Part shown: positions 17,054 through 25,706 of the stretch, in pieces
Layout: the number at the start of each line of letters is the position of its first letter
How positions within the stretch are numbered: the stretch's first letter is position 1
Assembly: GCA_020850415.1 (NCBI GenBank)
Contig: JADZER010000004.1
Location: forward strand, 62,001-126,000
DNA length: 64,000 nt
DNA from: Phycisphaerales bacterium
GTDB taxonomy: Bacteria > Planctomycetota > Phycisphaerae > Phycisphaerales > UBA1924
Direction: 5' to 3'
The notes under the pieces: model-generated
What the model was told of the DNA's origin: nothing
The model's database searches: none
Seen by the model: only the letters and a program-made list of their open reading frames with translations
Translations under genes and position numbers: made by a program

Positions 17054-17626
17054 CTATGCCCTCTCGACCGTCAGCGTGTTGCTGCCGGGGTTGCTCCCCG
17101 CGATCCGGACCTGCGCGCCCGTCGGGATGGCGACCTCCCCCGCCTGCACCGCGTGATACTCACGCAGGTGCTCCCTGACCACGAGCTTGACGCGCCCGCT
17201 CCCACGGCCCGACTCGGGGATCTCGATGTACACCTCGCCGGTCAGGCCGACCGTGTCGGTCAGCTCGATGGTCCCGCTGTTCTGCAGGCGCAGCATGGCG
17301 CGGAGCAGCGCGACGAGCATCCACCCGACGGCGACCCCAGCCACCAGCGCGATCAGCGACGACATCCCCGGGCTCATGTCCAGCAGCCGGTACGCCGCCA
17401 GCCCGATCCAGCCTGCCCCCATGCAGAACGCCGACAGCGTCTGCAGGCTGATGATCTTCATCTCGTGCCCGACGGTGTCGTGCGGGATGTCGGGGTTGAA
17501 GTCCGCGTCCAGGTCGGTGTCGGCGCCGATCCCCTGGAACACCATCTGGATGGCGAAGTAGAGCGTGCCCAGGACCGCCGGGACGGTGAACCACGCGGCG
17601 ACGCCGCCGAAGAAAGTCTCCAACAT
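17054..17626 (-). CDS. NfeD-like membrane protein (flotillin partner)
   Basis: 190 residues from ATG 17626 (MLETFFGG), preceded by GAAGGGGG. Hydrophobic segments lie at ~9-30, ~65-85 and ~92-115 (SSLIALVAGVAVGWMLVALL). The last ~70 residues are an OB-fold typical of NfeD C-terminal domains: GTIELTDTVGLTGEVYIEIP, then a run ending IAGSNPGSNTLTVERA. NfeD proteins bind flotillins and tune their assembly; the order nfeD-then-flotillin supports this. Family assignment rests on domain pattern and context. Confidence 0.82.
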   Translation of the reverse strand: MLETFFGGVAAWFTVPAVLGTLYFAIQMVFQGIGADTDLDADFNPDIPHDTVGHEMKIISLQTLSAFCMGAGWIGLAAYRLLDMSPGMSSLIALVAGVAVGWMLVALLRAMLRLQNSGTIELTDTVGLTGEVYIEIPESGRGSGRVKLVVREHLREYHAVQAGEVAIPTGAQVRIAGSNPGSNTLTVERA

Positions 17627-17895
17627 GGGCCCAACCCCCTTCCCTTCTGGCGACCCGAGTGCCGGCGGGAACCAGCCGCCGGGCGGAACACCGGTCACTA
17701 TACCGGATCCGCGGGTCTGCCAGGTGATTGGGGTTTCGCGGGCCGGGGTTGCAGGCGGGTCGGTCGGAGCGCATCGGGCGCCGACGCGGCGGGCCAGGAG
17801 CTTCGGATGCCCCGAGCGGCCACTGCGATTCTGATCCTGGGCTTCACCGAGCCCCAGCTGCGGCGTCCCGGCGCGGCCCGCGTGGACGACCGCGC

Positions 17896-19107
17896 TTACG
17901 CCGCCATCCCCCAGTCGTCCGCCCCGTCCTCCCAGGCGTCGTCGTCGCTGGCGTCGGCGCCCCACTGCTCCTTGGGCAGGTGCCGGTGGTGGATCTGGAT
18001 CACCCGCGCCAGCTGCTGGGCGAACAGGTCCGCCATCGCGTTGAGCATGCCCACCTGGTCGTCGCCGAAGCCCGTCCGGCGGTCGCGGAAGAGCGTCACC
18101 ACCGCCAGGCACTCGTCGTCGTGGCGGCAGGCAAAGCACGCCACCGCGTGCCCGTCCAGCCAGTCCGCCTGGTCGCCCAGGCGTTCGAGCAGCGAGTGCT
18201 CGGACCGCATGAGCACCACCCGCGGCTCGTCCTCGAACCGGTCGGGCATCACGCCCGCCAGGTGCTCGAGCAGCACCTCGGCCGTGTCGCGCGGGCAGTC
18301 GTAGTTCACATACGCCCCCAGCGTGTAGTCGCCGGTGGTGCTGGGCAGGAAGATCGCCGCGTTCGTCGGGCCCAGCTTCGCGAGCACGAACTCCAGCACC
18401 GTCCGCAGCAGGCACTCGAGGTCGAGCTCCTGGCGGATCAGGCTGTTGAACTCGGCCGTCAGCCCGACATGGGCCATCTGCTCGGTGAGGTTCTGGTAGG
18501 CCGTGGCCAGGTCGGTGTCCAGCTCGGGCGTCTCCAGCGCCGGCTCCCGCACCGGCCCCCGGGGGATGTGGGCGTTGACATCGCGGCAGACCCGGCGCAG
18601 CCGCTCGGAGCGCTGCTGCTCGGTCCGCTGCTGGCGGGCCCGGGCCACGGCCTGCTCCAGGCGCGTGGCCAGCGCGGCGGTGTCCATCTTGCCCACGAAG
18701 TAGTCCAGCACGCCGGCCTGCATCGCCCGCACCGCGTCGTCCAGGTCGGCCTTCTTGGCGATCATCACGATGCCCAGCCCGCCGTCGAGCTCGCGGAGAC
18801 CCCGCACCAGCTCCAGCCCGCGCCCCGAGCCCAGCGAGGTCTGCACCATCGCCAGATCAAACCGCTCCGTCGCGATCGCCGCCAATGCGTCGGCCGGCGT
18901 CCCCACCGGCTCGACCTCCATCCCCCGCTGTGTGAGCTTCGCCGTCAGCGACTCCCGCTCGACCCGCGACCCGCTGACCACCAGCACCCGCGGCGTGACG
19001 CTCCCGTGGGGCCAGAGCGTCGGCTGCTCGTGGCCGTCCTGGGGCTGCGCCGCCGTCCGCTTGGGCTGCTTGCGGCCGTCGGGGTTGTCGTGGGGTCCGG
19101 TGCTCAT
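17896..19107 (-). CDS. Pseudo-receiver plus GAF-domain signalling protein
   Basis: 403 residues. ATG 19107 overlaps the stop of the kinase gene (ATGA). Residues ~40-150 have the receiver fold (PRVLVVSGSRVERESL...FDLAMVQTSLG...AGVLDYFVGK). The phospho-acceptor Asp is Gln89 and the acidic pocket is SGS instead of DD; the Lys (140) remains. It therefore probably cannot be phosphorylated in the usual way. A linker helix follows, then a GAF domain (~225-370: SLIRQELDLECLLRTVLEFVLAKLGPTNAAIFL) that may sense a ligand. The acidic C-terminal tail ends WEDGADDWGMAA. It is the third gene of the HTH-receiver/HDOD-kinase operon. Confidence 0.88.
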   Translation of the reverse strand: MSTGPHDNPDGRKQPKRTAAQPQDGHEQPTLWPHGSVTPRVLVVSGSRVERESLTAKLTQRGMEVEPVGTPADALAAIATERFDLAMVQTSLGSGRGLELVRGLRELDGGLGIVMIAKKADLDDAVRAMQAGVLDYFVGKMDTAALATRLEQAVARARQQRTEQQRSERLRRVCRDVNAHIPRGPVREPALETPELDTDLATAYQNLTEQMAHVGLTAEFNSLIRQELDLECLLRTVLEFVLAKLGPTNAAIFLPSTTGDYTLGAYVNYDCPRDTAEVLLEHLAGVMPDRFEDEPRVVLMRSEHSLLERLGDQADWLDGHAVACFACRHDDECLAVVTLFRDRRTGFGDDQVGMLNAMADLFAQQLARVIQIHHRHLPKEQWGADASDDDAWEDGADDWGMAA

Positions 19108-21401
19108 GCTGCCTGACCAGCCTCTCGGTCCTGCGCGGGCCGCCAGTCGGGCAGACTGATGACCGCGTGTGTGCCTCCGGATGCGCCGGCCTCCAGCCGG
19201 ATCGATCCGCCGTGCAGCTCCACCAGGCGCTTGGCCAGGGGGAGCCCCAGTCCTCTGCCGCGCCCCGCCGGCCGCTCCGAGAAGAACGGGTCGAACGCGT
19301 GGCGCTGGGCCTTGGGTGACAGGCCGGGCCCGTCATCCTCGATCCGGATGCACAGTCGGCCATCCGGGCCCTCGATTTGAACCCGAGCGTGCACAATCCC
19401 CTCGGGGGCCCAATCTCGGGCGTTCCGGATCAACTCCGCGATCGCCCGGGAAAGCCGCGGGCCGTCCACCTCCGCCATCAGCGGCACAGGGAGCGACCCG
19501 TGGATATCCAGGCGCACCACACCCGACGCGCCGGGCACCAGCCCGATCGCCCGCCCGAGAACCTCGGCGATCGGCGTCGCCTCCCGCTCGGCCTCGCCCG
19601 GGCGCCCGAGCTCGTGCAAGGCGGTGACCAGGTTCGAGAGGTCCGCCGCCGCCCCGGCGATCGCCGACGCCGTCTTCCGGTCCCGCTCGTCGGTCAGCGA
19701 CTCGGCGAGCAGCTGCGAGCGCCCCCGGATCACCGTCAGCGGGTTGTTCATCTCGTGGGCCGCGCCCGCGGTCATCTCGCCCAGACGCGCCATCGACTGG
19801 GCCTCGGTCAGCTTGGCCTGCGCCGCGGCCAGGGCGCGGTTGGAGTCGGCGAGGCTGTCGGCCAGACGCTCGGTCGCCCGCCTGTGCACCGCGGCCGACA
19901 GGGCCGCCGACCAGGTCGCCCGCAGCGGCATGAGGTGCCTCTGATCCGGGGCCTCTTCGGGCGCCGGCGCGGTGGTCAGCATCACGCACCCCGGCACGCC
20001 GTCGCCCTCGCAGGCCACGACCACCCGCATCGGGGCGTTCTGGCTGTCCATCCCCAGCTCGCGCGCCGCCCAGGCCGCCAGCGCCGAACGCACGCCCGTG
20101 CGCTCGGTCCACGCCGAGGGGGTCGCCAGCTCCAGGCCCGCCAGCTGCTCGGGCCGGTGCGCCTCCGTCGAGCGGGCCAGCCCGCCCTCGCTGTCGAACA
20201 GGCACAGCAGCCAGGCGTTCTCGCCCCGGTCCAGCACCGTCCCCCAGCGCCCCTCCCCCAGCACCCGCGCGGCGCTGCGGGCCATCGCCCCCAGCGTGCG
20301 CACGACCTCGCCGGTCCCGCCGCCGATCCGCCAGAACTCCGCGATCGCGCTGAGCACCTCCGCCACACGCTTGCCCTCGTGGGCCCGGTGCTCAAGGTCG
20401 GCGCTCAGCCGCGCCAGGCTGCGGTTGGCGGCCGTGATCGAGCGCAGCAGCAGCTCCGGCGCCGCCTGCTCGTCCAGCCCGAGCACCTTCGAGTGCTCGG
20501 ACACCGCCCCGTGCAGCTTGCGCATCGCGTCGTCCAGGCTCTTCTTGCTCAGCCCCGCCGCCTCGCACGCCGCCGACGCCGAGTCCACCGGCCCGTGGTC
20601 GCCGCTGTTCCCCAGGTGCAGCTCGCGGCAGAGCGTCCTCGCGACCGAGACGACGCGCACCACATCAACCGCCACCCCCTCGGGCAGCCCCGACAGCGGG
20701 TGGTCGTAGAGCCACACCGCGTCGCGCAGGGCTGGGGGCAGGCCCCAGCGTTCGGCGATCCGCCGCGCCGCCGCGTGGTGGTCGATCCCGAAGATCTCGC
20801 GCTCGATCGGCGCCATGTCCGCCCGACGCTTCTCGGCCAGCTCCACCACCCGCCCGTACGCGCGGGGGAGCAGCAGGTCCAGGATCGGCTTGCCCAGCCC
20901 GTGCAGGAGCCCGGCGACGAAGGCCTCGTCGGGCTTGACGCGGAGCTTGCGGTTCCCCGCCGCCAGCAGCTCGGCCGCCGACGCCACCCCGACCGAGTAC
21001 ATCCAGAAGCCCACCCGGTCGAACGCGCGCCCCGGGCCCTCCCCGCCGACGCTCCACTCGAGCCGGGCGTCCCGCTCGGCCGCCTCGCCGGAGACCAGGT
21101 CGTACACGCTCACGCTCAGCACCGCGGCCCGGACGGCCTCGAAGCCCAGCATCACCAGCGCACGCTTGACGGTCGTGATCCGGTCCCCGAGCCCCAGCGA
21201 CGCGCGCCGGCAGAGGCCGATGATCCGGCTCGTGAGCGCCGGGTCGGCCTCGATTAGCCTCGTCAGTTCCCCGAAGTCCGCGCGGTCGCTCGAGCCGATG
21301 TTCAGCACCCGAGTCGCGACCGGCGTCAGCGTGGGCAGGCTGTCCACCGACTGGAGGATGACCTCGATCTGATGCGCCGGGTTGCTCTCGTGGCTGCCCA
21401 T
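19104..21401 (-). CDS. HDOD-domain sensor histidine kinase
   Basis: 765 residues from ATG 21401. The N-terminal HDOD domain (~10-225: LPTLTPVATRVLNIG, IEADPALTSRIIGL, AGLLHGLGKPILDLL, IFGIDHHAAARRIAERW) is common in cyclic-di-GMP and stress regulators. A GAF-like middle follows (~340-500). The kinase core has H-box MARLGEMTAGAAHEMNNPL, N-box ELIRNARDWAPEG, DDGPGLS and GRGLGLPLAKRLV. No transmembrane segment was seen, so it is cytoplasmic. It is 32 bp after the HTH-receiver gene and overlaps the pseudo-receiver gene, so all three are probably one signalling unit. Confidence 0.92.
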   Translation of the reverse strand: MGSHESNPAHQIEVILQSVDSLPTLTPVATRVLNIGSSDRADFGELTRLIEADPALTSRIIGLCRRASLGLGDRITTVKRALVMLGFEAVRAAVLSVSVYDLVSGEAAERDARLEWSVGGEGPGRAFDRVGFWMYSVGVASAAELLAAGNRKLRVKPDEAFVAGLLHGLGKPILDLLLPRAYGRVVELAEKRRADMAPIEREIFGIDHHAAARRIAERWGLPPALRDAVWLYDHPLSGLPEGVAVDVVRVVSVARTLCRELHLGNSGDHGPVDSASAACEAAGLSKKSLDDAMRKLHGAVSEHSKVLGLDEQAAPELLLRSITAANRSLARLSADLEHRAHEGKRVAEVLSAIAEFWRIGGGTGEVVRTLGAMARSAARVLGEGRWGTVLDRGENAWLLCLFDSEGGLARSTEAHRPEQLAGLELATPSAWTERTGVRSALAAWAARELGMDSQNAPMRVVVACEGDGVPGCVMLTTAPAPEEAPDQRHLMPLRATWSAALSAAVHRRATERLADSLADSNRALAAAQAKLTEAQSMARLGEMTAGAAHEMNNPLTVIRGRSQLLAESLTDERDRKTASAIAGAAADLSNLVTALHELGRPGEAEREATPIAEVLGRAIGLVPGASGVVRLDIHGSLPVPLMAEVDGPRLSRAIAELIRNARDWAPEGIVHARVQIEGPDGRLCIRIEDDGPGLSPKAQRHAFDPFFSERPAGRGRGLGLPLAKRLVELHGGSIRLEAGASGGTHAVISLPDWRPAQDREAGQAA

Positions 21402-21433
21402 CGCGCCGGGACCCCCCGCCTCGGGTTGCGGGC

Positions 21434-22057
21434 CTAGTGCCCCGTGCCGTTGTCCGTCGCCCCCGACTGCATCCCGAGCAGGTCCACCATGCGGCCGACC
21501 ACCTCCCGGATGTCGAAGGGCTTCTTGATGAAGTCGTCGGCGCCCGACCGCAGCAGCTCCTCGACCTCCGCCTGGTTCACCACCCCGCTCACGCAGATCA
21601 CCTTGGTGTGCTGGGTGTGCGCCATCTGGCGAACCCGCTCGCAGACCACATTGCCGTTGATGTCCGGAAGCATGTAGTCCAGGATGATCAGGTGCGGGCG
21701 GAAGCTCTCGGTCAGCAGCCCCGCGTCGTAGCCCGTGCTCGCCGCGCGGACCTCAAACCGCCCGTCGCGCCCGAGCAGGTCCTCGAACAGCTCCAGGATG
21801 TCCGGGTCGTCGTCCACCACCAGCACACGCCGCGTGGAGCCCTCGAGCACCTCCGTCGGGATGCCGTTGGCCCGCATGAACTTGATCAGCTCCTCGCGCG
21901 GGATCCGCCGGAACTTCGACCCCGGGACCCGGAAGCCCCCGAGCCGCCCGGCGTCGAAGCACCGGATGATCGTCTGCTGGCTGACCTTGCACACCTCGGC
22001 AGCCTCGCCCGTCGTGAAGATCTTCTTGTCCGCCCAGGTATTCGTCTCGCCCGCCAT
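21434..22057 (-). CDS. Response regulator with N-terminal excisionase/MerR-like HTH
   Basis: 207 residues from ATG 22057 (MAGETNTWAD). Residues ~12-60 are an excisionase/MerR-type winged helix (FTTGEAAEVCKVSQQTIIRCFDAGRLGGFRVPGSKFRRIPREEL). Residues ~76-195 are a complete receiver: DDD 82-84, phospho-acceptor Asp127 (IILDYMLPD), and KP at 179-180. The DNA-binding module therefore precedes the receiver, the reverse of the usual order. It is the first gene of the three-gene signalling operon and most likely the target of the HDOD kinase. Confidence 0.9.
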   Translation of the reverse strand: MAGETNTWADKKIFTTGEAAEVCKVSQQTIIRCFDAGRLGGFRVPGSKFRRIPREELIKFMRANGIPTEVLEGSTRRVLVVDDDPDILELFEDLLGRDGRFEVRAASTGYDAGLLTESFRPHLIILDYMLPDINGNVVCERVRQMAHTQHTKVICVSGVVNQAEVEELLRSGADDFIKKPFDIREVVGRMVDLLGMQSGATDNGTGH

Positions 22058-22332
22058 GGCGAAGCCCTCGCAGGGGGGTGCGTGTCGGCCGGCGATCATC
22101 CGTGACCGCGTGGCGCCCGGCGCCGGTGGCCTCCGACGGGCCTATCGGCGGGAAGACCGCCCAACTTCACCAGAGTTCCAAACCCGCAATCCCGGCAAAG
22201 ACCGCCCGCATCCACGCCCGGCGCCCCCGGCGCGGTTATCGCGACGGTCCACCCCCGCCGACGCGTACAATCGACGCCCCAGACCGACCCCCAGTCCCCC
22301 CCCGCCCGAGTGCATCCCCCGAAGGCCGACCG

Positions 22333-22992
22333 GTGATCCTCCTCATCGACAACTACGACTCGTTCACCTGGAATCTCGTCCAGCGGCTCGGCGAGATCGA
22401 CCCCACGCTCCGCCTCGGTGAGAGCCTGGTCGTCGTGCGCAACGACAAGATCACCCCCGACCAGGCCGACGCCCTCGACCACGGGCGCGGGCCCAGCCGC
22501 GTCATTATCTCGCCGGGGCCCTGCACACCCAAGGAAGCCGGCGTCAGCCCCGACATCATCCAGCGGTTCGCCGGGCGCGTCCCCGTGCTCGGCGTCTGCC
22601 TCGGCCACCAGTGCATGGGCGACATGCACGGCATGACCGTCACCCGCCACACCATCCAGGTCCACGGCAAGACCAGCCCCGTCCACCACGACGGGCGCGG
22701 GCTCTTCGCCGGTCTGAGCAACCCCTTCACCGCGACCCGATACCACTCCCTCGTCGTGCTCGCGTCCAGCGTGCCCCCCGCGCCCGCCAACGGCCACGCC
22801 GGCTGGGTCGTCACCGCGTGGACCGACGACCCGACCACCGACGGCTCCACGGAGCGCGTCGTCATGGGCCTCCGGCGCGTCTGGGGCGCCGACGAGCCCG
22901 GCAACGCCCCGGTCGAGGGCGTCCAGTTCCACCCCGAGAGCTTCCTCACCGACGAGGGGCCGACGCTCCTGCGCAACTTCCTCCGGATGTAA
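22333..22992 (+). CDS. Aminodeoxychorismate/anthranilate synthase glutamine amidotransferase subunit
   Basis: Class I glutamine amidotransferase of 219 residues that supplies ammonia to TrpE or PabB. GTG 22333 starts VILLIDNYDSFTWNL, the classical N-terminus. The catalytic triad is visible: Cys in GVCLGHQ and His/Glu in QFHPES. PGPCTPKEAG is the oxyanion/structural loop typical of TrpG/PabA. No trpE or pabB is in the window, so one amidotransferase may serve both pathways, as in Bacillus. It is followed at 8 bp by a strong terminator hairpin. Confidence 0.93.
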   Translation: MILLIDNYDSFTWNLVQRLGEIDPTLRLGESLVVVRNDKITPDQADALDHGRGPSRVIISPGPCTPKEAGVSPDIIQRFAGRVPVLGVCLGHQCMGDMHGMTVTRHTIQVHGKTSPVHHDGRGLFAGLSNPFTATRYHSLVVLASSVPPAPANGHAGWVVTAWTDDPTTDGSTERVVMGLRRVWGADEPGNAPVEGVQFHPESFLTDEGPTLLRNFLRM

Positions 22993-22999
22993 ACGAGAA

Positions 23000-23035
23000 G
23001 GGGCCGGGGAGCGAACCCCCCGGCCCCGCGTTTGG
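23000..23035 (+). terminator. Intrinsic terminator after the amidotransferase gene
   Basis: Stem of 10 bp (23000-23009 with 23018-23027), 8-nt loop, followed by GCGTTT. It lies 8 bp after the stop codon and also sits downstream of the convergent HAF-repeat gene. Confidence 0.7.
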
Positions 23036-23050
23036 TCCGTGCCGCCCGCC

Positions 23051-24226
23051 TCAGCAGCCCGCGTTCCAGAAGTTCAGGAACGCGATCACATCGAGCGTGT
23101 TGACGAGGCCGTCGCCGTTGATATCCGCCGAGCTGTCGCCCGCGGCCCAGGCGTTGAGGAACGAGAGCACATCGATCGTGTTGACCGACCCGTCGCCGTT
23201 GAAGTCGGCGACGCACGCGGGCGTGAGCAGGAACGCTGTCGGCACGCCGAGCAGGCGCCCCCACCCGACGATCTGCCCCGACCCGTTGATCGCCGTCGCC
23301 GCCTGGAGGTGCCAGTCGGTGCCGGCGGGGATGTGCGCGTTGAGGTCGAGCAGCTGCCCGCCGTCCCAGAGGAACGCGCGGTCGTCGGAGGTGCCGACCG
23401 CCCGGCCCGAGCCGTCCACGCCGTAGGCGTAGCTCGCCCGCCCGCCGAGGACGCCCAGGTCGGTGCGCGAGGCGACATCGCCCGCGCCGTTGACCTGGAA
23501 CAGGCAGGCGTGTGGGTCGCCGGCCGCGGTGTCGGCGACGCCCGCGACCAGACCGCCCTCGTTGACGGCGTGGGCCTGGCTGCGTGCGCCGCCCAAGGTG
23601 CCAAGGTCGTGCGCGACGCCGCTCCTCCAGAGCGCCGCGTGGTTGACCTTGTCCTTGGGCAGCGTCGCCATCCCCACGATGTCGCCGTTCTCGGCGACAT
23701 CGGTCGCCAGCCCGGAGCGCCCGCCCAGCCCGGGCAGCGTCGAGACGCTCCCGCTGTCGTAGACGCACGCACTGCTCGTGCGCCAGCCGGCGCTGTCCGT
23801 GCCGGGCGTCTGCCCGACGATCTTCCCGGCGTTGTTCGCCCCGCGGGCGGTGAAGTTGCCGAGCAGGACCGGCGCGCCCGCGTCGGCCATGAAGGCCCGC
23901 ACGGCGAACCGGCCGATCGTGAACGAGTTGCCGTACACCGCGCCCGCGTCATCGATCGCGACCGCGTGGCTGTCGAGGTCCCCCGCGAGCGGGTCGATCG
24001 CGTGGAGCGCCCCGTCCCAGAAGAACGCACGGTACGGCGAGAGATCCTCGATCGTCCCGATCGCCGCCCCCGCCGCCTGCCCCGAGCCGTTCAGGGCGTA
24101 CGCCGCCGACGGCCCGTAGATGTTGCCCAGGCTCGTGATCTCGTACTGCTGCGCCGAGGCCGCGCCCGCGAGGGCGCAGAGGCCCGCCAGGGCCGCGGCT
24201 CGGGTTGTCATGCTGTGGTTGGTCAT
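23051..24226 (-). CDS. HAF-repeat extracellular protein with GC-type dockerin tail
   Basis: 391 residues. ATG 24226 has AGAGGA eight bases upstream. Signal peptide ~1-25 (ends GAASAQ). The body consists of HAF-type repeats in which an Ala-x-Gly-Ile/Val-Asn motif recurs: SAAYALNGSGQAAG, SHAVAIDDAGAVYG, AHAVNEGGLVAGVA and SYAYGVDGSGRAVG. These form a propeller-like secreted domain of unknown ligand. The tail starts CVADFNGDGSVNTID and ends FWNAGC. It is probably an exported, surface-retained protein. Its gene converges with the amidotransferase gene. Confidence 0.88.
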   Translation of the reverse strand: MTNHSMTTRAAALAGLCALAGAASAQQYEITSLGNIYGPSAAYALNGSGQAAGAAIGTIEDLSPYRAFFWDGALHAIDPLAGDLDSHAVAIDDAGAVYGNSFTIGRFAVRAFMADAGAPVLLGNFTARGANNAGKIVGQTPGTDSAGWRTSSACVYDSGSVSTLPGLGGRSGLATDVAENGDIVGMATLPKDKVNHAALWRSGVAHDLGTLGGARSQAHAVNEGGLVAGVADTAAGDPHACLFQVNGAGDVASRTDLGVLGGRASYAYGVDGSGRAVGTSDDRAFLWDGGQLLDLNAHIPAGTDWHLQAATAINGSGQIVGWGRLLGVPTAFLLTPACVADFNGDGSVNTIDVLSFLNAWAAGDSSADINGDGLVNTLDVIAFLNFWNAGC

Positions 24227-24259
24227 GTCGGTATTCCTCTCTTGTGCTGTGTCCCGGGC

Positions 24260-25498
24260 TTAGTCGTCATCGACGCGGTGGAAGAACGGGTCGCCCTCGT
24301 CCTGGCTGTGGCACACGATGCACTGGTCGATGACGCCCGCGTGGCCCTGCAGGTTGATCGCCTGGAGGTTGTCCTGCTCGGTCACCGTCGGGGTGATCGC
24401 GTGCGGGCTGCCGTGGCAGGCGTAGCAGAACACGCCGCTGTGACCCTTCGAGTCGCGGTACAGCGTGCCCGGCTGCTCGAACTCAAACCCTGGCCGGCTG
24501 TGGCAGTCGTCGCACCGGGGCTGATCGGCCCACGGCGTGCGGCTCGGGTCGCCCACCGCCTCCATCCCGCCGTGGCAGTCGGTGCAGAAGATCCCGTTGG
24601 CGTAGTGCACATCCCGCTGGCACTGCGTCCGCAGGCCCGGGTGGCAGGCGTAGCAGTCGTTCTCGAGCTCCACCTGGTCCATCCGGTCCGCGTGGGCCCC
24701 GTGCATCGCCGCCGAGAAGGTCGGCAGGTCCGGGTCGCCCGGGGCGCCCAGCGCCGGGTCCGCGTGACACCCGGCGCAGAACACCGGCTGGTTGGCCTCG
24801 AGCTCCGTCCCGTGCATCCGGTCGTGCGCACGCAGGATGTCCGTCCCGGGCGAGATGCCCGGCGCGTTGTGGCACAGGCTGCAGTTCACCTCCCACGACA
24901 CCGGCACCACCGCCTGCGTCCGGGCCACCTCGGCCCCGTTCCGCGTCACCGTCACCGTCGCCAGCGGGTAGGGGTTCTCCAGCCCGTTGTCGTCGATCGG
25001 CGTCAGCGGCACGCCGGTGATCGAGTAGTCCTTGCGCCCCGTCGGCGAAAGCACGCCCGCCAGCCCGTTGCCCGTCAGACCAACATCCGGCGCGAAGTCC
25101 ACGCCCAGCAACGCCTGGTCGTAGGTCCACCAGTTGGTCTTGTCCGTCGCCGTCGTGTTCCCGGGGATCGCGAAGTCCACCGTCACCCCCGAGGTGACGA
25201 TGTGCGGGTGCTCGCCCGAACGGTCGATCACCTGCGCGTGCACCGTGTTGAACGGCGGCAGGATCAGGAACTCCGAAAAGTCCTGCTGCATGCAGTGCAT
25301 GCCCAGGTCGTTGGCCACCAGCACCACATACGGCGTGCTGACGGTCTTCTCTCCGGCGCCCGGGCCCGTCGGCGGGCCCGAACCCGCCGCACCGACCGCG
25401 AACCCCGCCACCCCGAGCAAGCCCAACCAAGTCGCCCGTGCCCCGCGGCCTTTCCTACCCGAGCGACGCCGCCCCGTCAGCAGACCTTCCGTTCGCAT
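24260..25498 (-). CDS. Exported heptaheme cytochrome c
   Basis: 412 residues from ATG 25498. A basic N-region and hydrophobic stretch (TWLGLLGVAGFAVGAAGS, ~23-40) direct export. Seven CXXCH haem sites: residues ~206, 241, 282, 305, 329, 358 and 393, each with distal His candidates. The first ~190 residues form a separate non-haem domain starting with VANDLGMHCMQQDF and FLILPPFNTVHAQV, a block found in a family of planctomycete/proteobacterial multihaem proteins. It probably carries electrons in the periplasm. The upstream cytochrome b gene (208 bp away, same strand) is the likely membrane partner. Terminal acceptor unknown. Confidence 0.9.
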   Translation of the reverse strand: MRTEGLLTGRRRSGRKGRGARATWLGLLGVAGFAVGAAGSGPPTGPGAGEKTVSTPYVVLVANDLGMHCMQQDFSEFLILPPFNTVHAQVIDRSGEHPHIVTSGVTVDFAIPGNTTATDKTNWWTYDQALLGVDFAPDVGLTGNGLAGVLSPTGRKDYSITGVPLTPIDDNGLENPYPLATVTVTRNGAEVARTQAVVPVSWEVNCSLCHNAPGISPGTDILRAHDRMHGTELEANQPVFCAGCHADPALGAPGDPDLPTFSAAMHGAHADRMDQVELENDCYACHPGLRTQCQRDVHYANGIFCTDCHGGMEAVGDPSRTPWADQPRCDDCHSRPGFEFEQPGTLYRDSKGHSGVFCYACHGSPHAITPTVTEQDNLQAINLQGHAGVIDQCIVCHSQDEGDPFFHRVDDD

Positions 25499-25706
25499 TC
25501 GGTTCTCCTTCCAACGATCCGGCCTCTCGGCTCGATCTCTAGGGCACAGCGCCCACCGATCTCGGACCTTTGCATCCCTTGCAAATCCGGGGCCAGAGTC
25601 CGGAATGACAGCGGGACGCGCCTGACGCGATCCCACCATGCCGGATCTGGCCTCCCCTAGCCATCCCTGGCCAGAAGCACGCCCAGATGCCGGCGGGCCC
25701 TGGCCG

